Notes: generated from the letters alone by a model not told the origin. Shown: positions 1-8,614, numbered from the stretch's first letter. The stretch: 64,000 nucleotides of DNA from Planctomycetota bacterium (GCA_021790385.1 JAJYDW010000010.1:1-64000), one strand, 5' to 3'. Numbers and translations: made by a program.

Positions 1-1
1 T

Positions 2-757
2 GCCGGGAAGCATAAGCCGTTGGTGGATCGGGCCACATTTGACCGCGTACAGGTTCTGCTGGGCGGCAAGCGATACCAGGGCCATGATCTCACCTATGCG
101 GGCAGCTTGATAACCTGCGGGCACTGTGGTGCGGTGATCACCGGGGAATCGGTAACGAAAAAGAAGACCGGGCGGGAATATGTCTATTACCGATGCAGTA
201 AGTACACCGTGCCCGGCCATCCACGCGTTCGCCTGACGGAACAGGCATTGGATGTGCAGGTTCTGGCCCTGTTTGATCGCATACGCTTACCCGATGATCT
301 ACGGCAATGGTTCCAGCAAAGCCTGTTGGCATGGTCTAAACAGCAGCGGAGCGAAACCGAAGATACAGCCAAGGATTTGCAGCGGCAGATTACGCAAGCC
401 AAGCAATTCCGGGACCGGCTATTGAACTTGCGGATCATGGAAGAAATCACCACCGATACCTATGCGGCCAAGGATACAGAATTGCGGGATCGCCTGGCGA
501 GTCTGGAATTGCAGTTGCAAGCCCAAGGCCGGGGCCGTGATGAACATGGGGATTTGGCGTTGAAAGTGTTTGAACTTTCACAAAGCCTGAAAGATAAATG
601 GCTTACAGCGGAAAGCCAGGAAAAGCGGCAGCTACTGGAAATTGTTTGTTTGAACTTGACGTTAAAAGAAGAAATCCTTGATTTTTCAATGAGAAAACCC
701 TTTGATGTCCTCACCAAAGGGCTTGTTTCTCCAGATAATCGGGGCGACAGGATTTGA
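2..757 (+). CDS. Large serine recombinase, C-terminal part (cut by window edge)
   Basis: The reading frame is open from the left edge, so the N-terminal catalytic domain lies outside the window. The visible part starts in the Recombinase domain (KPLVDRATFDRVQ), continues into a zinc beta ribbon with a CGHC knuckle and a later Cys in YYRCSK, and then a charged coiled coil at about residues 105-175 of the visible protein. This order is typical of large serine integrases, transposon resolvases and SCCmec-type Ccr proteins. These enzymes act in the cytoplasm on attachment sites. The last six codons (NRGDRI) are encoded inside the tRNA-Pro gene on the other strand, which suggests the gene sits at the very end of an integrated element lying to the left. 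The family call is firm; which kind of element it moves cannot be seen. Confidence 0.9.
   Translation, partial: AGKHKPLVDRATFDRVQVLLGGKRYQGHDLTYAGSLITCGHCGAVITGESVTKKKTGREYVYYRCSKYTVPGHPRVRLTEQALDVQVLALFDRIRLPDDLRQWFQQSLLAWSKQQRSETEDTAKDLQRQITQAKQFRDRLLNLRIMEEITTDTYAAKDTELRDRLASLELQLQAQGRGRDEHGDLALKVFELSQSLKDKWLTAESQEKRQLLEIVCLNLTLKEEILDFSMRKPFDVLTKGLVSPDNRGDRI
739..757. other. Putative attachment-site core at tRNA 3' end
   Basis: These 19 bases are shared by the 3' end of tRNA-Pro (minus strand) and the last codons plus stop of the serine recombinase (plus strand). Integrated elements often use tRNA 3' ends and restore the tRNA on insertion. If that applies here, a second copy of the core should lie at the far left end of the element, outside this window. 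No second copy is visible within the window. This is inference from position only. Confidence 0.45.
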
Positions 758-813
758 ACCTGCGACCCCCTGGTCCCAAACCAGGTGCTCTAGCCAAGCT
801 GAGCTACGCCCCG
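739..813 (-). tRNA. tRNA-Pro(TGG)
   Basis: Read on the minus strand, a complete cloverleaf folds. The 7-bp acceptor is CGGGGCG/CGCCCCG, the D stem GCTC/GAGC, the anticodon stem CCTGG/CCAGG with loop TTTGGGA giving anticodon TGG, and the T arm GCAGG-TTCGAAT-CCTGT. The discriminator is A, and CCA is not encoded. The length is 75 nt. The 3' end of the tRNA faces the recombinase gene and overlaps its last 19 bases. Confidence 0.97.
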
Positions 814-1152
814 ATGAATTGAGAGTAATGTAGCATATTAACGGTAGAAAGCCACTCCTGGCTGCAGTCGGCTGGGTGGATAACGGCAGAGAGGCAGTGG
901 AGCCGGAGGTGATGCCCTAATTCTGGATAATCTTGGTTAGGGGCCGCGCAAATATAACTTCACACTTTCTGACTGGTTTTTTTGGCCGCGGGCGTCGTTG
1001 TTCGCTTCTTACAGACCCATTGGCAGGGTATGCGCGTCGCCGGCGGCCAAAACTCCTGCGCCGTAAAACATGAATTTATATTTGAGCGGCCCCTTAATTT
1101 TGGCATCGTAAATAAACAACAGCGCAATTTTCGTGGAAATTTGCGGTATTTC

Positions 1153-1180
1153 TTGACTAACGCCAACGGCGGCCTAGAAT
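1153..1180 (+). promoter_or_regulatory. Sigma70-like promoter
   Basis: TTGACT (1153-1158) and TAGAAT (1175-1180) are separated by 16 bp. Transcription would begin near 1187 and run toward trmB, crossing a hairpin plus T-run at 1467-1503 before the trmB start. Confidence 0.4.
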
Positions 1181-1466
1181 AATGGTAGATTCAACATGTT
1201 TGACATGCTTGGGTCTGATCGCCCCACCGGTGATCGCGACGGGTAGTGCCGATAGCGGGTGCTTGAAAAATGCCGTGCGGTCATGGTTTTTTAAGGAGTG
1301 ATCAAGAGCTTGGGGAAAACTGATATAGAGCAGCGTATCGGTCGATTCAGGATGACTGTGGTCGGCATGTTTTCATGGATGAATTTCTAAGTCCACCGCG
1401 ACGTAAGCGCGCAACACGATCCTTGCCGCCACCGTGTGGGATCCCACTTTTGCCCACACGCAAGTT

Positions 1467-1503
1467 GCCGCGCCCCACTCGGCAGCCCTGTGGCGGCTTT
1501 TTT
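1467..1503 (+). terminator. Weak intrinsic terminator or attenuator upstream of trmB
   Basis: The arms GCCGC (1467-1471) and GCGGC (1493-1497) are followed directly by six T. The stem is only five perfect pairs with a 21-nt loop that contains a few further CA/TG pairs. It would end a transcript starting near 1187 and lies 36 bp before the chosen trmB start. Confidence 0.3.
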
Positions 1504-1539
1504 CGTTGAGTATTTTTGGCAAGAGTTTGGCTGGTCAGC

Positions 1540-2232
1540 ATGGCTTTACGCCCGAACCTGGATCCTGGTCCCAATCTTTTGACTGTGCCGGATGCAGCGG
1601 GAAAAATTCAATGGATTGATATATTTGGCAATAAACATGCCGTTGATCTGGAGATTGGTTCCGGCAAGGGCACGTTTATTCTGGCGGCAGCGCAAGCGCA
1701 TCTGCAGCACAATTATATTGGCATGGAATGGGCCAAGGCGTATTGTGATTTTGCCGCCGATCGTTTGCGCCGCCACGGCTTAACCAATGCGCGTATGGTT
1801 CATGCAGAGGCGCTCTGGTGGATACGGTGTCATGTCCTGGACAATGCCGTTGCCGCGGTGCATGTGTATTTTCCGGATCCATGGCCGAAAAGCCGCCATC
1901 ACAAGCGACGATTGATTCAGCCGGAGTTTTTGAGTGAAGTTCATCGCATTCTGGTGCCGGGTGGGCAGGTACGGGTGGTAACGGATCACGCGGAGTATTT
2001 TGAGTGGATAAAAGGTGTGTTTGCCGGTCAGGGTATTTTGGCGGAAATACCGTTTGAATCTCCGATGCCGCAACCGGCGGGCGGCATGGTAGGCACGAAT
2101 TTTGAGAAAAAATACGCGATAGAAGGGCGGCCCTTTTACGCGATAGCGGCACAAAAGGGAATGGGAGCGGCACCATCTTTCACCGGCAAGCAGAACCGTG
2201 ATATGCACCTGGTCATCAAGAAAGAAGGGTAA
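1540..2232 (+). CDS. trmB: tRNA (guanine-N7-)-methyltransferase TrmB
   Basis: TrmB methylates G46 in the variable loop of tRNAs with S-adenosylmethionine. The SAM-binding loop EIGSGKGTF occurs near residue 40, IGMEW follows, and the family hallmark PDPWPKSRHHKRR near residue 115 carries the catalytic Asp and the tRNA-binding basic cluster. The later RVVTDHAEY motif also fits. The length of about 230 residues is normal. The ATG at 1540 (MALRPNLDPG) is preferred; the frame stays open upstream to a TTG at 1516, and no clear ribosome binding site supports either. The C-terminal tail after KYAIEGRPFYAI (about 30 residues) is poorly conserved in this family. It stands alone, 96 bp before a secreted toroid protein. 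Confidence 0.93.
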   Translation: MALRPNLDPGPNLLTVPDAAGKIQWIDIFGNKHAVDLEIGSGKGTFILAAAQAHLQHNYIGMEWAKAYCDFAADRLRRHGLTNARMVHAEALWWIRCHVLDNAVAAVHVYFPDPWPKSRHHKRRLIQPEFLSEVHRILVPGGQVRVVTDHAEYFEWIKGVFAGQGILAEIPFESPMPQPAGGMVGTNFEKKYAIEGRPFYAIAAQKGMGAAPSFTGKQNRDMHLVIKKEG

Positions 2233-2328
2233 ACAGGACGGATTTTGGCAATAGGCCGATGGCAATGGACCTCAAATGTCGATAAAATCGTCGGTATGGT
2301 GCAGCCGATGGGGATTATTTCAGGTTTG

Positions 2329-4731
2329 ATGTTAAATGGCCAGCCAAGGCTGGGGGGCAACTATCGTCGCATGGTCGCGGTGGCGGCGGTGCTGGCAGCA
2401 GTGTCGTCGGCACGTGCGGCGAAGCCGGTGGCGGCCAAGCCAACGCGGGTAACGCGGGCGGCGATTCTGCAAAGTATCAACCGTGGGGTAGCATATTTAC
2501 TGGCCAAGGAAAAACCGAAGAAATTCTGGGAAATTGATTCGCCTGATAACGCATACTGGGGCGGGCAGACGGCACTGGCCTTGTACGCTTTGTTGGAGGT
2601 GGGGCAGACCACCGGCAACCCGCAACTGCAGCGCGACGCCAAGAGGATAGCACCGGCGCTGCATTGGCTGGAAAAAATTGCACCCAAACGGACCTACGTA
2701 GCGTCTTTGCAGATCAGCGCTTTGACGGTTTCGCCGGGCAATTCACTCTCATCGCAGGTAGCTTTGGCGCGGGCCACGCAGGATTTGCTGGAATCGCAAC
2801 GTCTGGACGGGGCTTATCATTACGGCATACACCGGCATCCGAGCATTACCCCATGGGATAATTCCAACAGTCAGTACGGCCTGTTAGGGGTGTGGCAGGC
2901 CCAGCTTTCCGGCATGCAGGTGCCACAATTTTACTGGGTGAAGGCTCAGAAGCATTGGCGAAGCTGTCAGAATGTGGATGGCGGCTGGGGTTATATGAGC
3001 GGTGGAACTTCCACCAGGGCTATGACCGCAGCCGGGCTTACCAGTTTGTACGTGGTGGATCAATATTTGCACAGTGCGGTGCATCGTCAGGCCCATGCAG
3101 ACAAAAATATTCTAGCGGGCCTGGCCTGGCTGGCCAAGAATATAAAGACCAATTCCAATATGTATTATCTGTATGGAGTGGAGCGCGTCGGTCTGGCGGG
3201 TGGTATCAAGCGAATAGGCACTGTGGACTGGTATCGGCAGGGTGCCCGGGAAATACTAAAAACGCAGAATCCAAAAACGGGCGGCTGGGATGGATACGTT
3301 CTGGGCGTGCATCGCAATCTGGGTGGTCGGGCCAGCAGCGTGGCCACTGCTTATGCCCTGCTGTTTTTGACGCGCGGGCTGAACCCTGTGGTGTTTGAAA
3401 AGCTGGATTATCCCGGAAATTGGAATCCGCGGGCCCGCGACGACGCAAATGTAACCCAGTGGCTGGCGCATAAGTTTGAACAGCCGCTGAACTGGAGCAT
3501 CGTCAATGTGCAATCGAATCCGAAGCATTGGCTCACTGCGCCGGTGCTGCTGATGACCGGGTCGGCCGATCCGCATTTTACCCGTGGGGATATTAGGCGG
3601 CTGCGTTATTTTGTGGAACATGGCGGCCTGATATTTTCCGTGGCGATAGGCCATGGCAAGGCTTTCACCCGTGCGGTCGATCGCATTGCCGCGGAGGTGG
3701 TCCGCGGGCGATACGCGATGGCCCCCATCGGTGCCAAGGCGGCAATTCGTCATGTGCAATTTCAAATTCCGGCCAAAGTTCCACTGTGGGGACTTTCGAA
3801 TGGCGTACGGTACCTGTGGATTCATTCGCCCGGCGATGTGAGTGCGGCCTGGCAAAGCAACCTGTCTACGAGTCAGGCCATGGCGTTTGATCTGGCGGCC
3901 AACGTCTATTTTTACGCTACGGGCAAGCACCGTTTGACGGGACGTTTGCATCCTTTACGGTTGCCGCGGAAAAAAGGTTCCGGTGTGCGCCGGGTACACA
4001 TGGCCATGTTGATGGTGGGTAAAAGCTGGAATCCGGAACCGGCGGCGTGGCCGCGTTTGGCGCAGATTATGGCGGCGGAAAATCATACTACGCTGATTCT
4101 CAAAAAAGAAACCATCCAGGAACTTAACGCGCAGGCGACACCGGTGGCGCATCTGACCGGCACGGGGGCGTTTCACGTTCCCTGGCGGCAGGAGACACGG
4201 CTTCATCTTTTTTTGAGCCATGGAGGTACGCTGTTTGCGGATGCGGCCGGCGGCAGCCGGGCATTTCGGCGTTCCTTTAGAAGGATGGTGGTGGATATTT
4301 ATCCGACAAAAGCCCTGGTACCGATTAACCTTAGCAGCGCTATTTATACCGGGGTGATGCCCGATTCGCACGTGGCCGAAACGGTGAAGTATCGCCGGGC
4401 GTTTATCAGCCGGCATGGTTACAGTCTGCAGCCGCAGTTGCTGGGTATTCGGCGGCACGGGCGCTGGGTGATTATTTTTTCACCGGAGGATATTACCGGA
4501 GGGCTTTTGGGGTTGCACACATGGGGCATTGATGGTTACGAGCCAAAATCCGCGCAGACCCTGGCGGCCAATATTGTTTTGTATGCGGTGGAGGGGAAGG
4601 CGCGTAAATCTGTGAGCCGGCATATTTCGTCCAACCAGTCTGTCCATGGCGGCCACTCCGGCCACGGCATGTTTGGTCAGGGGGGCAGCGGTTCTGTGCC
4701 ATCCGTACCCCCCAAGATCATCCTGCATTAA
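2329..4731 (+). CDS. Secreted squalene-cyclase-like toroid protein with DUF4159-like region
   Basis: After a signal peptide (hydrophobic run MVAVAAVLAAVSSARA at about residues 15-30) come about 320 residues of alpha-alpha toroid repeats. They carry typical QNVDGGWGY, QNPKTGGWDGY and TAYALLFL segments, as in prenyltransferase/squalene-cyclase folds, but no squalene-cyclase DxDD motif was seen. The second half has two similar blocks (PVLLMTGSADPHF..., then HMAMLMVGKSWNPE...) resembling the DUF4159 class-I-amidotransferase-like domain, each with an LRYFVEHGG- or LHLFLSHGG-type element. The C-terminal 40 residues are rich in Gly, His and Ser. Toroid-DUF4159 fusions are common in planctomycetes but their role is unknown. 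The ATG at 2329 is chosen because it leaves a normal signal peptide; earlier in-frame starts at 2245 and 2296 exist. Confidence 0.75.
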   Translation: MLNGQPRLGGNYRRMVAVAAVLAAVSSARAAKPVAAKPTRVTRAAILQSINRGVAYLLAKEKPKKFWEIDSPDNAYWGGQTALALYALLEVGQTTGNPQLQRDAKRIAPALHWLEKIAPKRTYVASLQISALTVSPGNSLSSQVALARATQDLLESQRLDGAYHYGIHRHPSITPWDNSNSQYGLLGVWQAQLSGMQVPQFYWVKAQKHWRSCQNVDGGWGYMSGGTSTRAMTAAGLTSLYVVDQYLHSAVHRQAHADKNILAGLAWLAKNIKTNSNMYYLYGVERVGLAGGIKRIGTVDWYRQGAREILKTQNPKTGGWDGYVLGVHRNLGGRASSVATAYALLFLTRGLNPVVFEKLDYPGNWNPRARDDANVTQWLAHKFEQPLNWSIVNVQSNPKHWLTAPVLLMTGSADPHFTRGDIRRLRYFVEHGGLIFSVAIGHGKAFTRAVDRIAAEVVRGRYAMAPIGAKAAIRHVQFQIPAKVPLWGLSNGVRYLWIHSPGDVSAAWQSNLSTSQAMAFDLAANVYFYATGKHRLTGRLHPLRLPRKKGSGVRRVHMAMLMVGKSWNPEPAAWPRLAQIMAAENHTTLILKKETIQELNAQATPVAHLTGTGAFHVPWRQETRLHLFLSHGGTLFADAAGGSRAFRRSFRRMVVDIYPTKALVPINLSSAIYTGVMPDSHVAETVKYRRAFISRHGYSLQPQLLGIRRHGRWVIIFSPEDITGGLLGLHTWGIDGYEPKSAQTLAANIVLYAVEGKARKSVSRHISSNQSVHGGHSGHGMFGQGGSGSVPSVPPKIILH

Positions 4732-4804
4732 ATTGGGCGAAGGGATTGATCCCCTCTGCGGTATCGTCCCGCCGGAGTATTGCCGCACGCATCTGGCGGA
4801 GGTT

Positions 4805-5260
4805 TTACTGATGGAGCGTGCGAACGGTAATTTCCACAAACTGATTCTGGCCTGTGCTAAGAACCCAGGCACGCAATGATGGAGTGTGGGCGGCGCTAAC
4901 GGACACAATGATATACACGTATACCGGCCACGCCATCCGAAGGTCCGTGGCACTGGGCACGGCGGGCTGATCAGGATGGCTGTGATAGATGCCTATCACC
5001 TCCAGTCCGGCGGCTGCGGCCAGCTTATCTTGTTGCAGCCAGAAGCGACTGTCGATGGCGTAGTTGGTTCGCTGGTCGGATGCGGCGGCATGATTCGTGG
5101 CCGGCACAATGCTCTGCACCAGTAGAATGTGCTGGTCCTGGAGGGCGGGCCGGCCAAGAATCAATCCGCAACATTCCCGTGGGTAAGCTGTGCGCGCATG
5201 GGTGAGGATGTGCGTGTGAATGTCTACGGGTATGGCAAGCGTGAAATCCGGTTGTAGCAT
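4805..5260 (-). CDS. JAB/MPN (JAMM) metalloprotease
   Basis: This protein of 151 residues has the full JAMM zinc signature: an early Glu in PRECCGL, then HSHP followed by SATD. It is the size of the stand-alone bacterial Mec type, which cleaves a C-terminal amino acid from ThiS/MoaD-like sulfur carriers after thiocarboxylate transfer. No signal peptide is seen, so it is probably cytoplasmic. It is divergent from a rhodanese 117 bp away, and rhodaneses can supply sulfur to such carriers, so a shared sulfur-relay job is plausible. No sulfur carrier or E1-like enzyme is visible in the window. It converges on the toroid gene with a 73-bp gap. Confidence 0.85.
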   Translation of the reverse strand: MLQPDFTLAIPVDIHTHILTHARTAYPRECCGLILGRPALQDQHILLVQSIVPATNHAAASDQRTNYAIDSRFWLQQDKLAAAAGLEVIGIYHSHPDQPAVPSATDLRMAWPVYVYIIVSVSAAHTPSLRAWVLSTGQNQFVEITVRTLHQ

Positions 5261-5377
5261 GGTCTATACTTCCAGATGGGCAGGCCGGGCGGTACAATGA
5301 CAGCCGTCCGCTGATGCGCTGTTATTGTAGTCGCACGGCGTAATTTGTGTTGACTCTCGTTTGAGGAAGTCTCTGCC

Positions 5378-5746
5378 ATGACCGATCAAATCGCCAAGCC
5401 GATGCCCCCCCATAATCCTGATTGGGAGGTAACCCCCGATCAGGTGCGGGAGTGGTTGAAACAGGGGGAGGATATTTTTATTCTGGATGTTCGGCGGCCT
5501 GAAGAATGGGATATTGCCCGGCTGGAAAAAGCGGTGCTGATTCCGCTGCAGCAATTGCCCGAGAGAGTACATGAATTAAATGACCATCGCCATAAGCGAC
5601 TGGTGATTCATTGTCATCATGGTGTGCGTTCGCTGCGGGCGACGGCACTTCTGCGTGAATTGGGATTTCAGCAGGTTCATTCGATGGCCGGCGGGATTGA
5701 TGCCTGGAGTCTGACGATTGATTCTGCGGTGCCGCGATACCGCTGA
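5378..5746 (+). CDS. Single-domain rhodanese sulfurtransferase
   Basis: Rhodaneses transfer sulfane sulfur through a catalytic Cys persulfide. Here the active loop is VIHCHHGVRS at about residues 72-81, preceded by LDVRRPEEW and followed by GFQQVHSMAGGIDAW, all typical of the single-domain PspE/GlpE-like class. At 122 residues the domain is complete, with about 18 extra N-terminal residues. A GAGGAAG ribosome binding site lies upstream of the ATG at 5378. The next gene starts 16 bp after the stop, so the two are probably co-transcribed, although the downstream protein is secreted. Confidence 0.9.
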   Translation: MTDQIAKPMPPHNPDWEVTPDQVREWLKQGEDIFILDVRRPEEWDIARLEKAVLIPLQQLPERVHELNDHRHKRLVIHCHHGVRSLRATALLRELGFQQVHSMAGGIDAWSLTIDSAVPRYR

Positions 5747-5762
5747 AATAAAGGAGTATTCA

Positions 5763-7592
5763 TTGCAACGCCTTGGTCAGGTATTTGCCATTGTTATAGT
5801 CGCAGCTGGCATAGCGACAGGCCTATCATTGGTGCCGCGAGTGGCGGCGGCAGGTGGTACCAATTCCGGCAATGTCTTGACGTACCATAACGATGGGTTT
5901 AATAACGGCCTTAATTCAGAAGAAACGATATTAACGCCGCAGAACGTGGCATCATCGCGTTTCGGCAAACTGTTCACAGTGCATCTGGCCGGTCCGGAAT
6001 CTGGTCAGCCGCTGTTTAAGTCCCGGGTTAATATAACGGTGGGGCGGCATCAGGGGGTGCAGAATGTTGTATTTGTTGCCTTGAACAATGACAGTGTCTG
6101 GGCGATCAATGCGGATAACGGCACGGTGTTGTGGAAAGCCAGCCTGCTGACAAAATTTCATGGCAATGCGGATGTAGTAAAGGCGGCGGACGGCAATTAC
6201 TGGAAGGGCTACAACCGCTTTCCGGTAGAAGATACGCCGGCCATTGATCCGGATAATAACGTGTTGTACGTGCAATGCGAGGAAAGTGAGCAAGGTCCCG
6301 GTACGGGCAGAGTGTTACATTGGATTCACCTGCTGGTTGGAATAAAAATTTACAACGGCAAACGCTACGCCACCGCCGATATTGCAGAAAGTTTGCGCAA
6401 TGCCCGTTATATCCACGGGCCGGCAGTACGGCGGCGTGGGGGTGGGAAGACGGTATTTGATGCCTGCGATTTGACCTGCCGCTGTTTGACCTTTGATCGG
6501 GTGAATCACACGGTTTACATGGCCTGGGCGGATCCCGGCGACCACGGTCCGTATAACGGCTGGGTGGTGGGGTACAATGCGGTCAGAACCTCATCTGATA
6601 AGCTGGCCTGTACTGCTCAATGGTGTGCGGTGCCGACGGGGCATGGCACCGGCAGCACCCGGTTCAGTGATGGGGCGGGCGGCATCTGGCAAGGTGCCGG
6701 TGCTATTGCGGTGGATAAGCACGGTAACTTGTATGTCGAAACCGGCAATGGAACTTTTGACACAAAGTTGATCAAGGCTGCGTACAGCGGTCGACTGAAC
6801 ACGGATGTGCCTGATCTGCGGGTACCCATCGGCGGTGATTATGGAGATTCGGTGGTAAAGCTTTCTCCGGATTCGGATCTTCGCCAACATCGGGACAACC
6901 CTAATGGCTTTGGCCTGCATGTAAGTGATTATTTCACGCCTCGTGATGAAGAGGTTCTCAATAATACGGACCGGGACCTGGGTTCCAGCAGCCCGGTGTT
7001 GCTACCTGGTTCCGTGGGCAGCCACCAGCACCAGAAGCTGATGGTAATCAATGATAAGCAGGGCATTATTTATCTGTTGGATCGCCACGACATGGGCGGT
7101 TATCACGATGGTGCTGCGGGTGACGGGCGGTCCGGCTTTAATGATGTGGTTCAACAACTCAATTCAGCTACAGGCGGTGCGTTTAGTACGGCGGCTTTTT
7201 ACATGGGGAGTAAGGCCGGTAGCGGAACTATTTTCTACGTAGCAGTGGGCGATGCGGCCAAGGCGTTTGCCATTTTCCATGGTCATATCAAAGCTCATCC
7301 CACCAGCACTTCCTTTCATAGTTATGGCCGGTACGGTTACCCAGGTTCGACCCCGGAAATATCGAGCAACGGAAGCCATGATGCCATTCTCTGGACCTTG
7401 AATCCGGGGAAGAATAGTCTGGTGGCCTACAATGCGGATAATCTTGGTAAGTTGCTTTTTAACAGTGCGGTGGGCGCAGGTTACGCGATTACGGGGAGGA
7501 TTGTAACCTTCAACACTCCTATGGAGGCCCAGGGGCATGTGTACGTGGGCACCAGTGATGCACTTAACGTTTATGGCCTGCGCCGTAAATAG
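5763..7592 (+). CDS. Secreted PQQ-like beta-propeller protein
   Basis: The N-terminus is a signal peptide (QVFAIVIVAAGIATGLSL, then VAAA). The mature part has beta-propeller blades of the PQQ type, for example VVFVALNNDSVWAIN followed by GTVLWKASL, LTFDRVNHTVYMAW, and a C-terminal NTPMEAQGHVYVGTSDALNVYG. The cysteines and PQQ ligands of true quinoprotein dehydrogenases were not identified, so an enzymatic role is doubtful and a periplasmic scaffold or binding role is as likely. The TTG start at 5763 is chosen because AAGGAG lies at 5751-5756 with good spacing; the ATT start at 5718 lies inside the rhodanese. Length is 609 residues. Confidence 0.75.
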   Translation: MQRLGQVFAIVIVAAGIATGLSLVPRVAAAGGTNSGNVLTYHNDGFNNGLNSEETILTPQNVASSRFGKLFTVHLAGPESGQPLFKSRVNITVGRHQGVQNVVFVALNNDSVWAINADNGTVLWKASLLTKFHGNADVVKAADGNYWKGYNRFPVEDTPAIDPDNNVLYVQCEESEQGPGTGRVLHWIHLLVGIKIYNGKRYATADIAESLRNARYIHGPAVRRRGGGKTVFDACDLTCRCLTFDRVNHTVYMAWADPGDHGPYNGWVVGYNAVRTSSDKLACTAQWCAVPTGHGTGSTRFSDGAGGIWQGAGAIAVDKHGNLYVETGNGTFDTKLIKAAYSGRLNTDVPDLRVPIGGDYGDSVVKLSPDSDLRQHRDNPNGFGLHVSDYFTPRDEEVLNNTDRDLGSSSPVLLPGSVGSHQHQKLMVINDKQGIIYLLDRHDMGGYHDGAAGDGRSGFNDVVQQLNSATGGAFSTAAFYMGSKAGSGTIFYVAVGDAAKAFAIFHGHIKAHPTSTSFHSYGRYGYPGSTPEISSNGSHDAILWTLNPGKNSLVAYNADNLGKLLFNSAVGAGYAITGRIVTFNTPMEAQGHVYVGTSDALNVYGLRRK

Positions 7593-7722
7593 CCGCACCA
7601 CCATCGCTAAGCTGGGGCTTGGTGCTGGCGGCACTGACGCCCCACCGGCATGGCTCCACGCAAGAAGGGGCTGCCGAGTCGATTCTATACGCGCATGGTG
7701 GTACGATGGGATTGCTCTATCA

Positions 7723-8589
7723 TTAATTGATTTTTTTGCCGCGATGTTTGCTGGTTGCGGCCCGGATGAAACTTGGGGCTGTACCATAAAAGCGGCGAAA
7801 TTGCTTATTAAAGTGCCGCGGATCGGGCATACCGACGGTGGCACCGATGGTTTTGATCTGCATGTTAGTCCCTTCGAGCAGGCTGCGGGCATAGCGCAAT
7901 CGCTGGACTAGAATATAGCGGGCAATGGTCATGCCATGGCGGCGGTGAAATTGCCTGGACATATAGTTTCGGGAAAGCCCTGCACGCCGACATAAAACCG
8001 TTACAGACAAGCGTTGATCGAGCCGCTGGCAGATATCGGCAGCCAGGGAATCCGCCTTGTCGGCGGCGGTGCCGACGGCCGTACTCCGCGGTTGCTCCCG
8101 ACCATCACCGGCCAACCATATCAAGAATTGCTGCAACGCCAGATTGGCTGCGGCCGCGTGCAATGGCGAAGCTGAATGCCGACCGCCGCCGCGAAGATGC
8201 AGTTGGGTGATGATTGAAAACTGTTCTTCCAGGTAAGCACGCCGCCCAGCCAACGTGCAATGTGGCGGAAGCTCCAGCAGCGGACCGATGCGCGGCTGTG
8301 GCCGAAAGTGAATACACCAATGCCGGCCCGGCTGTTTAATTTCGTAACGTGAAAACCCGCCTGGCCGCGAAAATGTCAGATCTCCCGGCTTGAGGGTGTA
8401 ACATCGGCCCGCCAGATCCACCACCCCCGGATAGTCATGGAGATGCAAAGCCCAGGTTTCGTGCCGGTACGTGATATTAAAGTGCTGTTCCGGCATTGCA
8501 AAGCGGCCAGCTTGAGCAATTTCCGGAATGCAGCGAATCGGCCAGACAAATTCCCTTGCCACGGTCACAGTATATCTCCACAAGACCAT
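7723..8589 (-). CDS. AraC-family transcriptional regulator
   Basis: The C-terminal 100 residues form the double helix-turn-helix of AraC/XylS regulators: LSVTVLCRRAGLSRNYMSRQF, then the linker helix, then IKTIGATVGMPDPRHFNKQFRR and the closing YGTAPSFIRA. The N-terminal half looks like a cupin-type ligand domain (HLHDYPGVVDLAG, LKPGDLTFSRPGG), as in sugar-responsive members. It is divergent from the phytanoyl-CoA dioxygenase gene and probably controls it. The ATG at 8589 is preferred over a GTG at 8613 because a 20-bp inverted repeat overlaps the GTG; a shorter start at 8496 (MPEQHF) is also possible. Confidence 0.9.
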   Translation of the reverse strand: MVLWRYTVTVAREFVWPIRCIPEIAQAGRFAMPEQHFNITYRHETWALHLHDYPGVVDLAGRCYTLKPGDLTFSRPGGFSRYEIKQPGRHWCIHFRPQPRIGPLLELPPHCTLAGRRAYLEEQFSIITQLHLRGGGRHSASPLHAAAANLALQQFLIWLAGDGREQPRSTAVGTAADKADSLAADICQRLDQRLSVTVLCRRAGLSRNYMSRQFHRRHGMTIARYILVQRLRYARSLLEGTNMQIKTIGATVGMPDPRHFNKQFRRFYGTAPSFIRAATSKHRGKKIN

Positions 8590-8594
8590 GCAGA

Positions 8595-8614
8595 AGTGGT
8601 GAAATTTTACCACT
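8595..8614. promoter_or_regulatory. Inverted repeat, likely operator
   Basis: AGTGGT and ACCACT flank GAAATTTT, giving a 20-bp near-palindrome with one central mismatch pair. It lies between the araC-type gene and the divergent dioxygenase gene, just upstream of the preferred regulator start, as expected for an autoregulatory or shared operator. Confidence 0.45.

Larger units (their letters stand above)
814..1539. other. Intergenic stretch between tRNA-Pro and trmB
   Basis: No convincing protein-coding gene is visible: the open frames are short and lack ribosome binding sites. The stretch holds a promoter-like pair at 1153-1180 and a weak hairpin followed by six T at 1467-1503, so a short untranslated transcript is possible. 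A GTGTGGG...CCCACAC inverted repeat lies near 1434-1459. The rest could be old sequence left by the neighbouring element. Confidence 0.5.

Noticed and set aside
1182-1301. A 39-codon open frame starting MVDSTCLTC just downstream of the 1153-1180 promoter
   Set aside because: The start lies upstream of or at the predicted transcription start, no ribosome binding site is present, and the peptide has no recognisable features.
1187-1460. tmRNA or RNase P RNA next to tRNA-Pro
   Set aside because: The conserved core segments of these RNAs were not found.
5718-5762. Longer start for the PQQ-like protein inside the rhodanese gene
   Set aside because: The TTG at 5763 has AAGGAG at proper spacing and yields a normal signal peptide.
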